NCBI GenBank assembly: GCA_016271365.2
Contig: CM057454.1
Span: 697,577,501 to 697,641,500, forward strand
Length of the DNA: 64,000 bases
Direction of reading: 5' to 3'
Origin: Neoceratodus forsteri
Lineage: Eukaryota > Chordata > Ceratodontiformes > Ceratodontidae
Part shown: one piece after another, positions 42,823-53,250 of the stretch
How the letters are laid out: each line of letters starts with the position of its first letter
How positions within the stretch are numbered: the first letter of the stretch is position 1
The notes under the pieces: model-generated
What the model was told of the DNA's origin: nothing
Databases searched by the model: none
What the model saw: only the letters and a program-made list of their open reading frames with translations
Program-made: the position numbers and the translations under genes

Positions 42823-43354
42823 GTGATAGAGGAGGATGGGCAAGAAGCTGACATCCTGGATTACTACTTTTGTTCAGTTTCCACTAAGGAGGATGGTGGG
42901 TCCACGCCAAAGAGTGGCATCAAAGCTGCCAATAATGGAGTCCCAGAAATGAGACAGCCATTGCTTACTAGTGAAAGGTTCCTGAAAGAGCTGTCCTCCC
43001 TTAAGATACATAAGGCCCCAGGACAAGATGAGCTGCATCCAAGGATATTCAGGAAATTAGCAGCAGAGCTCACTGAACCACTGGTAGGGCTGTTCAACAG
43101 CTCACATAGGTCTGGGGAAGTTCCAAGGGATTGAAAGGTGGCAAATGTTGTACCACTTCATAAGAGGGTATAAGAAGCAACCAGGGAACTACCGGCCTGT
43201 CAGTCTAACCTCTATCACAGGGAAGTTGATGGTGCCACTAATCAAAGAGGATCTCATAGACTATCTGGAGAGCAATGGGCTCCAGGATAGTAAACAGGAT
43301 GGTTTCATGGCAGGAAGGTCTTGTCAGACTAACCTGATAGTTTTCTTTGACTAG
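42823..43354 (+). pseudogene. CR1 RT fingers region of the older lineage
   Basis: Two adjoining frames (42823-43134 and 43145-43354) join across a stop near 43132 and a small shift. They carry KAPGQDELHPRIFRKLAAEL, then NYRPVSLTSITGKL and GFMAGRSCQTNLIVFFD. The palm DFSKAFDSVPHK is just downstream in the same general frame after a stop. This belongs to the polymerase of a CR1 subfamily other than that at 28-41 kb. No intact enzyme. Confidence 0.8.
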
Positions 43355-43777
43355 GTGACAAAGGAATTAGAAAAGGGCCACACTGTGGATCTGCTGTACA
43401 TTGACTTCAGCAAGGCTTTTGACTCTGTACCTCACAAATGATTGCTCAAGAAGATGACAGTCCTTGGTGCAGCTAAACCCATAGTGAACTAGGTGGGTAA
43501 CTGGCTAGACAGGAGGCAGCAGAGGGTGGTGGTCACTCTGGTTCAATCAGAAGAGAAGGAGGTTATAAGCGGGTTTCCACAGAGATCTGTTCTGGGTCCA
43601 GTCTTCCTAAACATGTTCTTAGTGGCACTGGAGAAGGAATGCAGGGTAGGTTGTGTTTTTTGGAATATGACACAAAACTATGTGGGAGGATGCATAGTGA
43701 TGAAGTAACAAGGGAACTACAGAGAGACTACAAAAGCTAGAGGGGTGGTCAAAGGTCTAGCCATTAAATTCAATGCC

Positions 43778-44350
43778 ATGCCAGCCTTCTGGTGCAGTGG
43801 TATTGCCACCACTTGTGATGCTGGAGACCCAGGTTTAGTAACAGACTCAGGTCATCTGAGGGCCGGCAGTGAGGAGGAGGCTTGAGCATCCATAGGACCA
43901 CTGGTCTCCTTCAGGTGGAGAGGGGAACCTTTGCTTGGTGCATGAATGACCTCTAGTGGAAACTGGCAGTTTGGCATGTGCGAGCAGGCAGAGCTGGGGT
44001 GGAGCATGATGGATGCCAGCATACACCATAGTGGCATGCACATGTCATGCTCCTTGGGGTGTATTCAGTTAAAATGCTTGGCCCCAGCATGCCACTGGCA
44101 AGAGAGATGGATGTATGGCTCTTGCCCACTGGCACCTTGATCCATGGAGGATGGACCTTGATGAAATCAAAAGGTACAGCATGGGGGATGGGGTTGAGCC
44201 AGGGAGCCCCTCTCCCAACTTGTCCCTGCCTGGGGGGGTAGAGCAACAGCTCTGGGGTGGGGATCCTCCCTTGGTTCGGGCATGGAGGGTTAGCCGGGTG
44301 ACAGTGCCGGCATTAAGGGAACAAAAAAAAAAATTACACAAAAAAAAAAT
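43778..44350 (+). mobile_element. tRNA-headed SINE-like element inside CR1
   Basis: The CR1 reading stops at KFNAM (43765-43777) and resumes with AAAAAGGCAAGG (44359), as required for FNAKKxKVLH. The 573-bp insert starts CAGCCTTCTGGTGCAGTGG, with a perfect A box TGGTGCAGTGG (43791) and a B-box-like GGTTTAGTAAC (43832). It ends in two A runs (44323-44333 and 44340-44349). ATTCAATGCCA before and ATTTAGTACTA after may be a diverged target duplication. Two frames of about 90 codons on the minus strand inside it are chance frames. Confidence 0.72.
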
Positions 44351-45190
44351 TTAGTACTAAAAAGGCAAGGTACTGCACATAGGGAAAAAGAAACCCCAGA
44401 GAGAGTACTGGATGGGATGGGAGAAACTTAACACTACAGCTAAGGAACGGGATCTGGAAGATATCATTGATAACTCACTTAAACAATCGAGTCAGTCCAA
44501 CAAAGCCTATAGCAAGGCTCACAGGATGCTGGGATCTATCAAGAGGGGTACTGATAGCAGAAGAAAAGAGGTAATACTTCCACAGATCCCTGGTGAGGCC
44601 TCACCTAGAGTACTGTGCCCAGTTCTGAAGTTCTCATCTCAGAAAGGATAAGGATAGGTAGGAGACAGTGCAGCACAGGGTAACAAAAATGATTCAGGGC
44701 CAGGAGGGCTGATCCTATGAGGAGTGCCTCATGGCACTAAATATGTACTCACTGGAGACCAGAAGGGAGACAGGAGATACAGTATGACAGAGACCTTCAA
44801 GTTCCTTAAAGGAATTAACAAAGTGAACTGTGGAGAACTATTTAGCCTGAATACCATCTCGTAGTCACATGGACACAAATGGAAATTAACAGGAGAGAGG
44901 TTCAGGAGGGATATGAGTAAGTACTACTTTACAAAATGTGAGGTGCAACCTTGGAACAATCTCTGGGCTAGGTGGTGGGTGTGAAAACTGGAGATTCAAG
45001 GAGGGCTGGAATAGAATGAAGGGAACAGTGATTGCTTAGGGCAATAGAACCAAGGAGGTGAATAGGGATAGGAGGGAAGGATTAGTACCCTGGAGGAACA
45101 GTAGGTTCCAGGGATTAGAGGGAACTTGGGCAGACTGGATGGATCTCTAGTCTTTGTCTGGTGTCATTGTCTATGGTTCTACATTTTTAT

Positions 45191-47578
45191 GTTTCGATAA
45201 CTGCCGGTGTCCTTTTATTTTATTTTTCTAGAACAGTTGGGTTCCATTTTTTCTGCTTTTCTATAATGAGTGGGTGCCCTTTTTATTTAGTTTTCTTGTT
45301 GTTTTCTACAGGCCATTGTCCCTGTGGTTTTTCTTTAATAATTTTAGTGATACCTTTGCTGCTGTAGTATGTGTCTTTCATTGGTGCCTTCCTCTCCCAC
45401 CACCTCTTATCCTGTTCTCTAACCTACCTGTCCTGTGTCTGTGTACAGTGTTATATTCAGCACTGTGCTTGTGTCCTGCTGTGAGTTTTAAAAAAGGTAA
45501 TAAAAAAACTATACACTATAAAAAATGCTGAATGTGCAACCACATGCCCATCCAGCCTGATCTGCCATCTTGTGGTTCTCGGCTTAGCTCTGGAGGTTCT
45601 AATGTAATTAGACTCCCCTCTGTGGCAGCACAGATTGGTTTTGCATAGTTGCCAATCAGTATTCATATTATATTTATTCTTCTTTCCAGGGCCTCAATTG
45701 TGCCCTCTTCCTCAGTTCCTAAGTTGTTTTTTTTTAACTGAAGAAGGGTGTAACAGTATAGTTTAGTGTTCGCCCTAGACTAATTAGTTAATGGTGACAC
45801 TCTCAGCCATTGTTTGTCATGAAACCCCTGCTATTGCCCTTTATTTTTTTAGAAAGGGCTGTCCTGTTTCAGCATAACATGTAAATGCTGTTTTATGTCA
45901 ATCCCACCAGCACAAGTACCCACCTTCAGCCTGGACCAGTCTTTTCCACATATCTTCCCCCACCTTCAAGGTGCAGCTGGCCATGCTGCAGATGTCATTT
46001 CTTTCTCTTCATCATTGTTCTCTTCTCTATAACATGGAGTCTAATAAATCAGCCCAAATGATTTGAATAATTACTGAGTAATGTAAGCTGGTTTTTGTCA
46101 TCATTAACAACTTGTTACCTGTGTTTTCCTAACTGATATTTAGCAGTAACTTTTGTAATTTGTTGTTTTGCAGCACATACTGTATGAATGCATTAAAAAG
46201 TTAGATTACGCTAGGCTTTTACTCACGGCATTAATTTCACAACAGCCTACCTGTATCACCAAAAATAAATCCCATTCCAGTTTCACCTTACCATGCAAAT
46301 CATAAAGTATATTTTCCTCCGAACCGCAATTTATAATCTTAGAATCGGTGTTGTTTTTTCTTGTTTTTTAATCGTTCAGGTCTTAAGTGCGGGGTTTAGT
46401 GGCAAATTTAAAAACTGAATACACTTTATGTGAAAAGGTGGGTAGACTCTGGTTATAAGTTGCATATGAAGAAACTATCAAAACACGAGTATTTTGTCAG
46501 TGGGTGTACTCAAATTTGGTATACTCATGACCCATTATACTTCACAAAGCAGTGGACCTGAGCAAAGATTTATAAAAGGGAGTTAGATGTCCCTTCAACC
46601 TAACATGTGTTTAGGTTGTCGACAACTGTCCAAAATAGAAGTTACACCTGAAACTCTACAGTTTAAGATCAAAGGTGCTTGTGAAAATACTTGTTTTTTT
46701 TTTCTTGAAGGGGTGGTATTACCTATGTTTTAAAAATAAAGCACATGATTGCATAGTGTCCAGAAGCCTACATGGGCCTTCTTACTTGATGACAGTAAAG
46801 AAGATCTAATATAACAATTGTATTCATGTAGGTGAAGACAAAAATCCACACAGTACATCATAAGATTCTACTGTCTTAGATCTGGGTCAGTATTGGATTT
46901 TGATGCTATTGTTAAACCTTGTATTTTATCCTCTTTCACTGTTCATGTTCTTATGTGTGTCTTCTTTTCCATAACATTTAATGTATTACCATTTCATAAC
47001 TCTTATTTTTATGATCAGATTATAGTCTCTTCTATAAGTAATAACATATCTAATGACTTTCCTTCAGTTTTTATAAAATGTCTCCCAACACATTTTTTTT
47101 CCTGCCACTGTGTAGATAAGGACTGTTGTTTCCTGAGTTATACTCTCGTTAGCAGAGGCTTTAGTAACCCCATCCATGTCCCAGCATCTGTGTTCTCATG
47201 TTGGAGGTGATGATCTCCATTAGAAATCAATGCATGTCATTGTTTCAATAATGATGGTAGACCTGTAAAAACTAGCCATGGAGAAAACAGCAGATAAACT
47301 TGGGCAAAGGCCAACATTGCTGGGAGCCTTGTTCATGCTACCACTCATCCACTAAATCATTTCCTTTCAGTTCACCTATAATGCAGTGAGTATACAGTAC
47401 GTACACATATGCACTTGGCTTCCTTAGATATTTATATTTTCTTAAATTGTAATCAGACATAACTGTATTTAAACCCTAATATAGCACTATCATACTGAAC
47501 AGGCCCAAAAATGTGTTTACACTTGCCTGTTGCCATGTATTTAAAATGGGGATTACAAGAACAACAGAATTTTGCATT
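45191..47578. other. No recognisable gene; AT-rich unique-looking DNA
   Basis: The longest frame (46893-47210, 105 codons) has no motif. The part 46080-46400 is repeat-free and contains AT-rich words such as CATGCAAATCATAAAG (octamer-like) near 46292. I see no supportable feature. Confidence 0.35.
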
Positions 47579-49563
47579 AAGCAGGTTAGCAAGAGGAAAA
47601 GGAAGAGGAGACCTTTATGGTTTTCCAAAGAGGTAGCAAAGAAAGTGAAAGCCAAAAAGATTGCATTCAGGTAATACAAAAAGATACAGGCAGAAGGGGA
47701 TAGGGAGAAGTACCAGGAGAAGCAAAGGGAGGCAGGGAGGTCAGTAAGGGAAGCCAAAGCTCAGACAGAAGAACACATTGCAAAATCAGTGGGTGAGGGA
47801 CAAACCTTTACCGGTATATAAGTGAAAAAGAAAGACAAAGGGAGGGATAATGAGACTGAAGGGGAGGATGGGGGCTGCGTGGAGATGACAACAGTAAAGC
47901 TGACATATTGAACAGGTATTTCTGCTCAGTCTTTACTGAGGAAGAGGAGGTAATGGGTCTGAAGGGAGTACAAGGGGTGAGAATGGTGCAGAAATGGACA
48001 CAAGTCCCTTTAAACGAGAAAGGGTCCTGAAGGAACTGGAAGTAATGAGTTGATAAAGCAATGGGGCCAGGTGGGGTGCACTCAGAGGTCCTTAAAGAAC
48101 TAGAGAGTGGTGGCTGAACCTCTGGCTATCCTGTTTAGCCGATCACTGGAAACGGGGGAGGTACCCAAAGACTGGAGGACAGCAGATGTAGTCCCCTTAT
48201 ACAAAAGTGGGAACAAAGAGGAAGCAGAGAACTACAGACCAGTTAGCCTCACCTCAGTAGTGGGAAAGATCATGGAAGCACTACTGAAGGAAAGATTGGT
48301 GGAACATCTGGTTGTCAATGGACTACAGGACCTAAGGCAGCAAGGTTTCACCAGGGGGAGGTCATGTCAGACCAACCTCGTTGAATTTTTTGACTGGGTG
48401 ACTAGGGAGGTGGATCAGGGGAGGGCAGTGGACATGGCCTATCTGGACTTCAGCAAGGCCTTTGACACTGCCACATAGAAGACTACTACACAAACTGGGG
48501 AATATGGGTGTGGGCAGGACAGTAGTGTGGTGGGTAGGTAACTGGCTGGGTGGCAGGACACAGAGGGTGGTGGTAAATGGCTGTCACTCCACAGAGGGAA
48601 GTGTGACCAGTGGGGTACCACAGGGATCAGTGCTGGGACTGGTCCTATTCAACATCTTCATCAGTGACATTGCGCAGGACCTAGAAGGCAGAATTTCACT
48701 GTTCACTGATGACACAAAGAATGGTCAGGGGTTTGGCAGTTGAAATTCAATGCAAAGAAGTGCAAGATAATGCATATGGGGCACAAAAACCCTGGCACAA
48801 TATATCAGTTGGGGGGTGAGGATATAGCATGCACCAAACAGGAAAGAGATCTTGGGGTTATCATCTCTGATGACCTCAAGGTAGGGAAACAGTGTGACAA
48901 GGCAGCAGGTAACGCAAATAGGATGCTGAGATGTATAGGCAGGGGCATCACCAGCAGGAAAAGGGAGGTCATAATTCCACTATACAAGACACTAGTGAGG
49001 CCCCACCTGGAGTACAGTGTACAGTTCTGGAGATCATACCTACGTAAGGACATAGACAGGGTAGAGAAGGTTCAGAGGAGATCAACAAAGTTGGTGCATG
49101 GATTGCATCACAAGTCCTATGAAGACAGGTTGAAGGAACTGAACATGTACTCCCTGGAGTAGAGGAGGGAGAGAGGGGATATGATAGAGCCATACAAGTA
49201 TCTCACAGGGAGGAACAGGGTGCAGGAATACACTATTTTTAAGCAAAAAAGATGTACCAGGACTAGAGGTCATGGGATGAAGTTGGAGGGAGGACGATTC
49301 AGAGGAAACATGAGGAAGAATTTCTTCACAGAACGGGTGGTGGACAAGTGGAACACCCTGCCAGAGGAAGTGGTGGGGGCTGAAACAATAACGGGATTTC
49401 GGAATGCATGGGATAGACATAAAGGAATTCTGGAGGTCAGGGGTAAGGGGTAATAGACTTCTAGGAAAACATAAACTGAACTTACAAGCTCAAATGGGCA
49501 GACTGGGTGGGCCATAGGCCCTTATCTGCCGACATTGTCTATGTATCTATGTATCTATGTATC
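47579..49563 (+). mobile_element. CR1-clade LINE (third subfamily), RT and 3' end
   Basis: The copy starts in the endonuclease-RT linker (RPLWFSKEVAKKVKAKK-like, about 47610) and runs to a tail CTATGTATCTATGTATC at 49539-49563. The 3' octamer here is CTATGTAT instead of the TTCTATG type. The 3' UTR keeps the GGCAG...CTGCC hairpin block at 49497-49530. It is close to the partial copy at the right window edge. Confidence 0.9.
48107..49162 (+). pseudogene. CR1 reverse transcriptase, third subfamily
   Basis: Frames in order: LAILFSRSLETGEVPKDW, PVSLTSVVGKIMEALLKERLV, LRQQGFTRGRSCQTNLVEFFDWV and YLDFSKAFDT (48107-48478). WVGNWLGGRTQRVVVNG, TSGVPQGSVLGLVLFNIFISDIA and LFTDDTKN follow (48462-48743). 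The last has FTDD in place of FADD, and a deletion of about 20 codons follows it. KFNAKKCKIMHMGHKNPG, LGVIISDDLKVGKQCD and RPHLEYSVQFW complete the protein (48740-49162). Frame changes at 48470 and 48735 disrupt it. The final segment FRGNMRKNFFTERVVDKWNTLPEEVVG is at 49297-49380. Confidence 0.88.
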
Positions 49564-49574
49564 CCTTGTCTTCG

Positions 49575-49773
49575 GGGCTGGCAGTATACCCTACAGTTTA
49601 GAATAAGGAGCTGTGAATGAGCTTAGTATGTCATGCAGACCTGAGTTTGAGTCCCACAACTGCTATGTGTATACTGTGTGCTTCTGAGCAAGTCACTTAA
49701 CCTCCCCAGTGCTCCTGGGTTGCCCCTGTAAACATTAACGGGGACCTTACCCGGTAACCAAGGAATAAATAGA
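49575..49773 (+). mobile_element. MIR-like CORE-SINE with L2-type tail
   Basis: The head GGCAGTATACC...GTTTGAGTCCCAC is like that of the copy at 14141, with B box GGTTTGAGTCC-like (GAGTTTGAGTCC, 49641). The core reads CTGAGCAAGTCACTTAACC near 49685. The tail CCTTACCCGGTAACCAAGG AATAAATA (49742-49770) matches the L2-type tail CTACCCGGTTACCTAAAGCA at 27316. It sits only some ten bases behind the CR1 octamer tail. Confidence 0.82.
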
Positions 49774-50436
49774 ACTCTGTAATATATTCTGACAGCTACA
49801 GAAAAAAGAAACCGCAATCTGTAAAACAGTTCATGCTCCTGAGCTTCAAACATGTGCGATTTGGTGCTACTTTTAATTTAGTTATAAATTATATTTAAAC
49901 GTATATAAGAAAGATACATATACTGTATATGACACAGATCCAACTATGTTAGGTTTCTAAGACAACAGATGTAGCCTACAATGCAAATATTGTAATTTCC
50001 CTCCTGAATTAGCCTTGTCACTTAGCCCAGAAGCTGGCAGCGTTAAGTCAGCTTGCATTTTAATTTGGCCCTGAAGTAACTTTTTTCATTATTTATTAAA
50101 CATAATTATGAATCAATATTCAACTTGTTACCTGGGCTATTTCCATGTAATACAGTGATAGCACTGCCTGGAGTTACTCATTCCCATTCCAAAGTGACTT
50201 TACTATAAAATCAGTGCTTGTTTGTTACTGATATAAAGGAGATTCTATGGGATGGCAGAGCAAATAAAGCAACACAGTCACATGCTACTAAGGTTTATAG
50301 AGACAATTCAGTTTGGGGAAAGCTTGGTAGCAGCAAGCATGGTAATATTTAGCTTGTAAATGCATTTTTTGTCCAGCAGTGACTACTGCTCAGCAATAAA
50401 CAGACATTAAAAAGAGGATGGGTGGTTAGATAGCTG

Positions 50437-50470
<34 letters not shown>

Positions 50471-52100
50471 CCACATTTGCAATATTATGGGCTGCATGTG
50501 TTAGCAATACAGATAATAAATTGTTAGTTACAGTTATCATTCCTTCAGCATGATAACACAACCATTACATAGCATCAACTTCCATATTTTTCCAATTAAG
50601 ACAAAAAGTTTTCTAATTACCTAAACAATTTTGGCAATTGGCCACAGACATGTGCTGCACTGGTGTGGACTATATAGCTATTGTAACCATACAGCAGTAT
50701 AGCCAGCACTAATAACATGTTTAACAAAGTATTGCACAAAGATGTAACAAAGTGCATAATCAATTAAAAACTAAATCGGAATGGGGAGATACCAAGGTGG
50801 TATACTTTCTGCTCATGCAAAGGTACTGAGTTAAGCATCTGCCGTGATGGATAAGGCCTAATATTAGAGGTCTGCAATCAACTGCGGAGCTACAATGGCA
50901 GTAAAGTCAATTAAGGTCAATTTACATGAGTTTTAAATACTTATTAATTTCAGAATTAATCAGTCATTTTACTATCCATTTGTAATTAAAACTAAACCTG
51001 AATTCTAGATATCAGAATGGTGATTTACATTTTAAGGGGCACGACTGATTGCTTTCATAGGATGCAATTTTAATTTGATCATATAAAATAAAAGTTTATG
51101 TAGAATTACATTTACAAAATAGCAGGGTATGTTTATTTTCATTATACCGAGGTCTTCTGACTTTATGGATTTAAAAAGAAAATGAGTTGTGCTCCTAAAT
51201 CACTTGCAGGGACTGAGTTATTTGGCCCTGTTTGTCTCTGTTTACACTGATTAATTAATACATCCACGTGGCATTTGTCTAGCCAAAAAGGCAGCTCAGA
51301 AAAAACAAGGTGGAGCTCTTGTCCTTATTAAATAACCCTGGCACGTAAAAGCTCACAATTGGGAAAGGGTTGAAAGGATGAGTTAAAAGCCAGGAAGTCT
51401 CTTATTTATGCCTCCCTCCCAGCCCCTGGCAATTTGACTACAATAATAACAAACCAGACCAAACAAGAAAGACTTACTTTTACAGAGTAGGGAAAAGAGA
51501 ATGAACACAGAATGAACCTGGCCATCTGACAACATGACAACATGGGACTAATCAGCTCTCCTCCTCAAGCTCCTGTGCAAATTACAGTCCAAAGACATAC
51601 AAGTGGCAAAAGTCTACTGAACACGTAGTGTGGACAGAATTTGTGCTGGGAATATACACCCTGAGGTGGAATGAAGACCAATTCCTTCTACAAGGGCATT
51701 GGGTGCTTCTGGACAGTTTTATGGATTTCCCCAACCATTAATCATGGGGCTTTCAGTGGGATCTCATTTACTGCTTCCCGTTTGGGGAGAGCCATGTAAA
51801 GCCCATAATTGCCACAAATGAAACTTCACAAGTAAGCATATTGCATGGGCACCAGCTGAAGTGGCATTCAGCTCTGCCATCTTTTCTCTGAGAGGGTGCA
51901 TTATTGTTGAAGTCGGGGGTCACTCGGTACTGAATCTCATCCATCTCCTGCTTCTGGGGTAAGGCTGTGGAAAAGTTGTAGTTTCAGTGAAGCAATGAAG
52001 AAGACAGATTCACAGTTACAGTCACATACTCTCTCAAGTCTGGGTTTTGCATCCCAGATATCTTTCTTTGGAAAAGCAGATAGCTTTACTAAGCTGTGAT
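49774..52100. other. Repeat-poor DNA, candidate regulatory or conserved non-coding
   Basis: This is the longest stretch in the right half without LINE, SINE or array signal. In 50590-51480 homeodomain-like core words recur: CTAATTAC (50613), TAATTAAAAC (50983), GATTAATTAATAC (51250), and several CAATTAA words, with CACGTGG (51266). No open frame of note. A (CT)n microsatellite lies at 50441-50468. Function is unproven. Confidence 0.35.
50441..50468. repeat. (TC)n microsatellite
   Basis: About fourteen TC dinucleotides. A minus-strand frame reading through it as (RE)n is only the translation of the repeat. Confidence 0.95.
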
Positions 52101-52246
52101 GAGTGTGGTAGTCTCATCTTTAATTTTTAGAAAAGAAGTTGTGCAGTGTCAGCAGCAGCAGCAGACTGGCCTGTGGTTGCTGGTTGTTGCATAATGCAGG
52201 GCAGGTTGTCTTAGCTCCACCCTCTCTCTAATCCAGTTGCTGGGAT

Positions 52247-52810
52247 GGGAATGGAGGGAGCAGGGCAGACAGCATGCAGTGGGAAGGAGTGGGAGGGTGT
52301 AATTACCTACTGGTACTGGGAATGGAGGGAGCAGGGAAGACACCATGCAATGGGAGGGAGTGGGACGGTCTACATGTTCTTGGTTTCCAGAACTGGGAAT
52401 GGAGGGACCGGGGCAGACAGCACACAGTGGGAGGGAGTGGGAGGGTTCACTTGCAGTCTGGTTGCCAGGATAGGAAATGGAGGGAGCAGGTAGGACAGCA
52501 TGCAGTGGGAGGGAGTAGGAGGGTTTACTTGCTCTTGGTTGCCGGGACGGGGAATGAAGGGAGCGGGGCAGTGGGAAGGAGTGGGAGGATTTACGTGCAG
52601 TCCTGGTGGTGGTATGGGGAACAGAGGGAGTGGGGTGAACAGCATGCAGTGGGAGGGAGTGGGAGGGTTTACTTACAGTGTGGGATGGTGCCCGGATGGG
52701 GAACAGAGGGAGTAGGGTGGACAACACACAGTGGGAGGAAGCGGGAGGGTTTACTTACACTCCTGCTCTGACAATGGACAATGGAGGGAGTGGGGTGAAC
52801 AGAACTGTCT
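52247..52810. repeat. G-rich minisatellite, eight units of 67-82 bp
   Basis: Units start with GGGAATGGAGGGAG-like sequence at 52247, 52318, 52394, 52472, 52550, 52617, 52699 and about 52778. Each contains GCAGTGGGAGGGAGTGGGAGGG and a TTTACTTGC-like part. The unit at 52550 has an internal deletion. Purine-strand G runs make quadruplex formation possible. Long frames on both strands (for example 192 codons on the minus strand, Pro/Ser/His-rich repeat) come from the array and are not annotated as genes. Confidence 0.95.
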
Positions 52811-53250
52811 CGGAAGGCAAGGCATGCCCTGCAATGAAGGGGCACTCCCTCATTGCAGCGGCCAATGTCTTTCAAGTTGGTGGCATGCTTGCTGAACTAG
52901 TGTCAGCAGCAGTGTGCCACCGCATTGGATAAAGTGGCCCAAACCTGCAAATTCAGTAGCTGCACTGGCCCCCACAGTGCCACTCCTCCACAACCCACTT
53001 CTCTCCTAAGCTGCTACAACATGTTTCTAGAGCAGGAGTGCAATTAAACATAAAAATGTGTACAAGCAAGACATGGTACAACAACAATACCAGTGGCAAA
53101 CATTCAGCATTGACAAATGCTTGTTTTATTTGCTGCTGCTTTTTGTGGTACAGTATACTTGCTAAGGTTTGCATGTGTATTATTGTTATCCCAAAAGCAC
53201 TAAGTAAAGCATCATATGCATGGACACTACCTTGTAGCAGTTTATGTTTC
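52811..53250. other. No recognisable feature
   Basis: Spacer between minisatellite and CR1. The long plus-strand frame that continues into the CR1 starts in this region by chance; the first 70 or so codons show no motif. Confidence 0.4.

Larger units (their letters stand above)
42690..45190 (+). mobile_element. CR1-clade LINE (older lineage), RT portion and 3' end
   Basis: From KQFFSYITEKMK (about 42747) the reading passes through ILDYYFCSVSTKEDG (42860) and FLKELSSLKIHKAPGQDELH (42980-43035). PVSLTSITGKLMVPLIKEDLI (43196-43260), NGLQDSKQDGFMAGRSCQTNLI (43275-43345) and DFSKAFDSVPHK (43402-43440) follow. The active site is lost: CVFWNMTQN stands where FADDTK is expected (43650-43680). A SINE (43778-44350) interrupts the FNAKK block. 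The 3' part continues to about 45190 with [15 protein letters not shown] sequence at 44595 and a degenerate octamer tail (TCTATGGTTCTACATTTTTATG). It differs clearly from the young subfamily. Confidence 0.82.

Noticed and set aside
52149..52771. Pro/Ser-rich and Gly-rich proteins of 165 to 192 codons on opposite strands
   Set aside because: Both follow the minisatellite unit and end with it.
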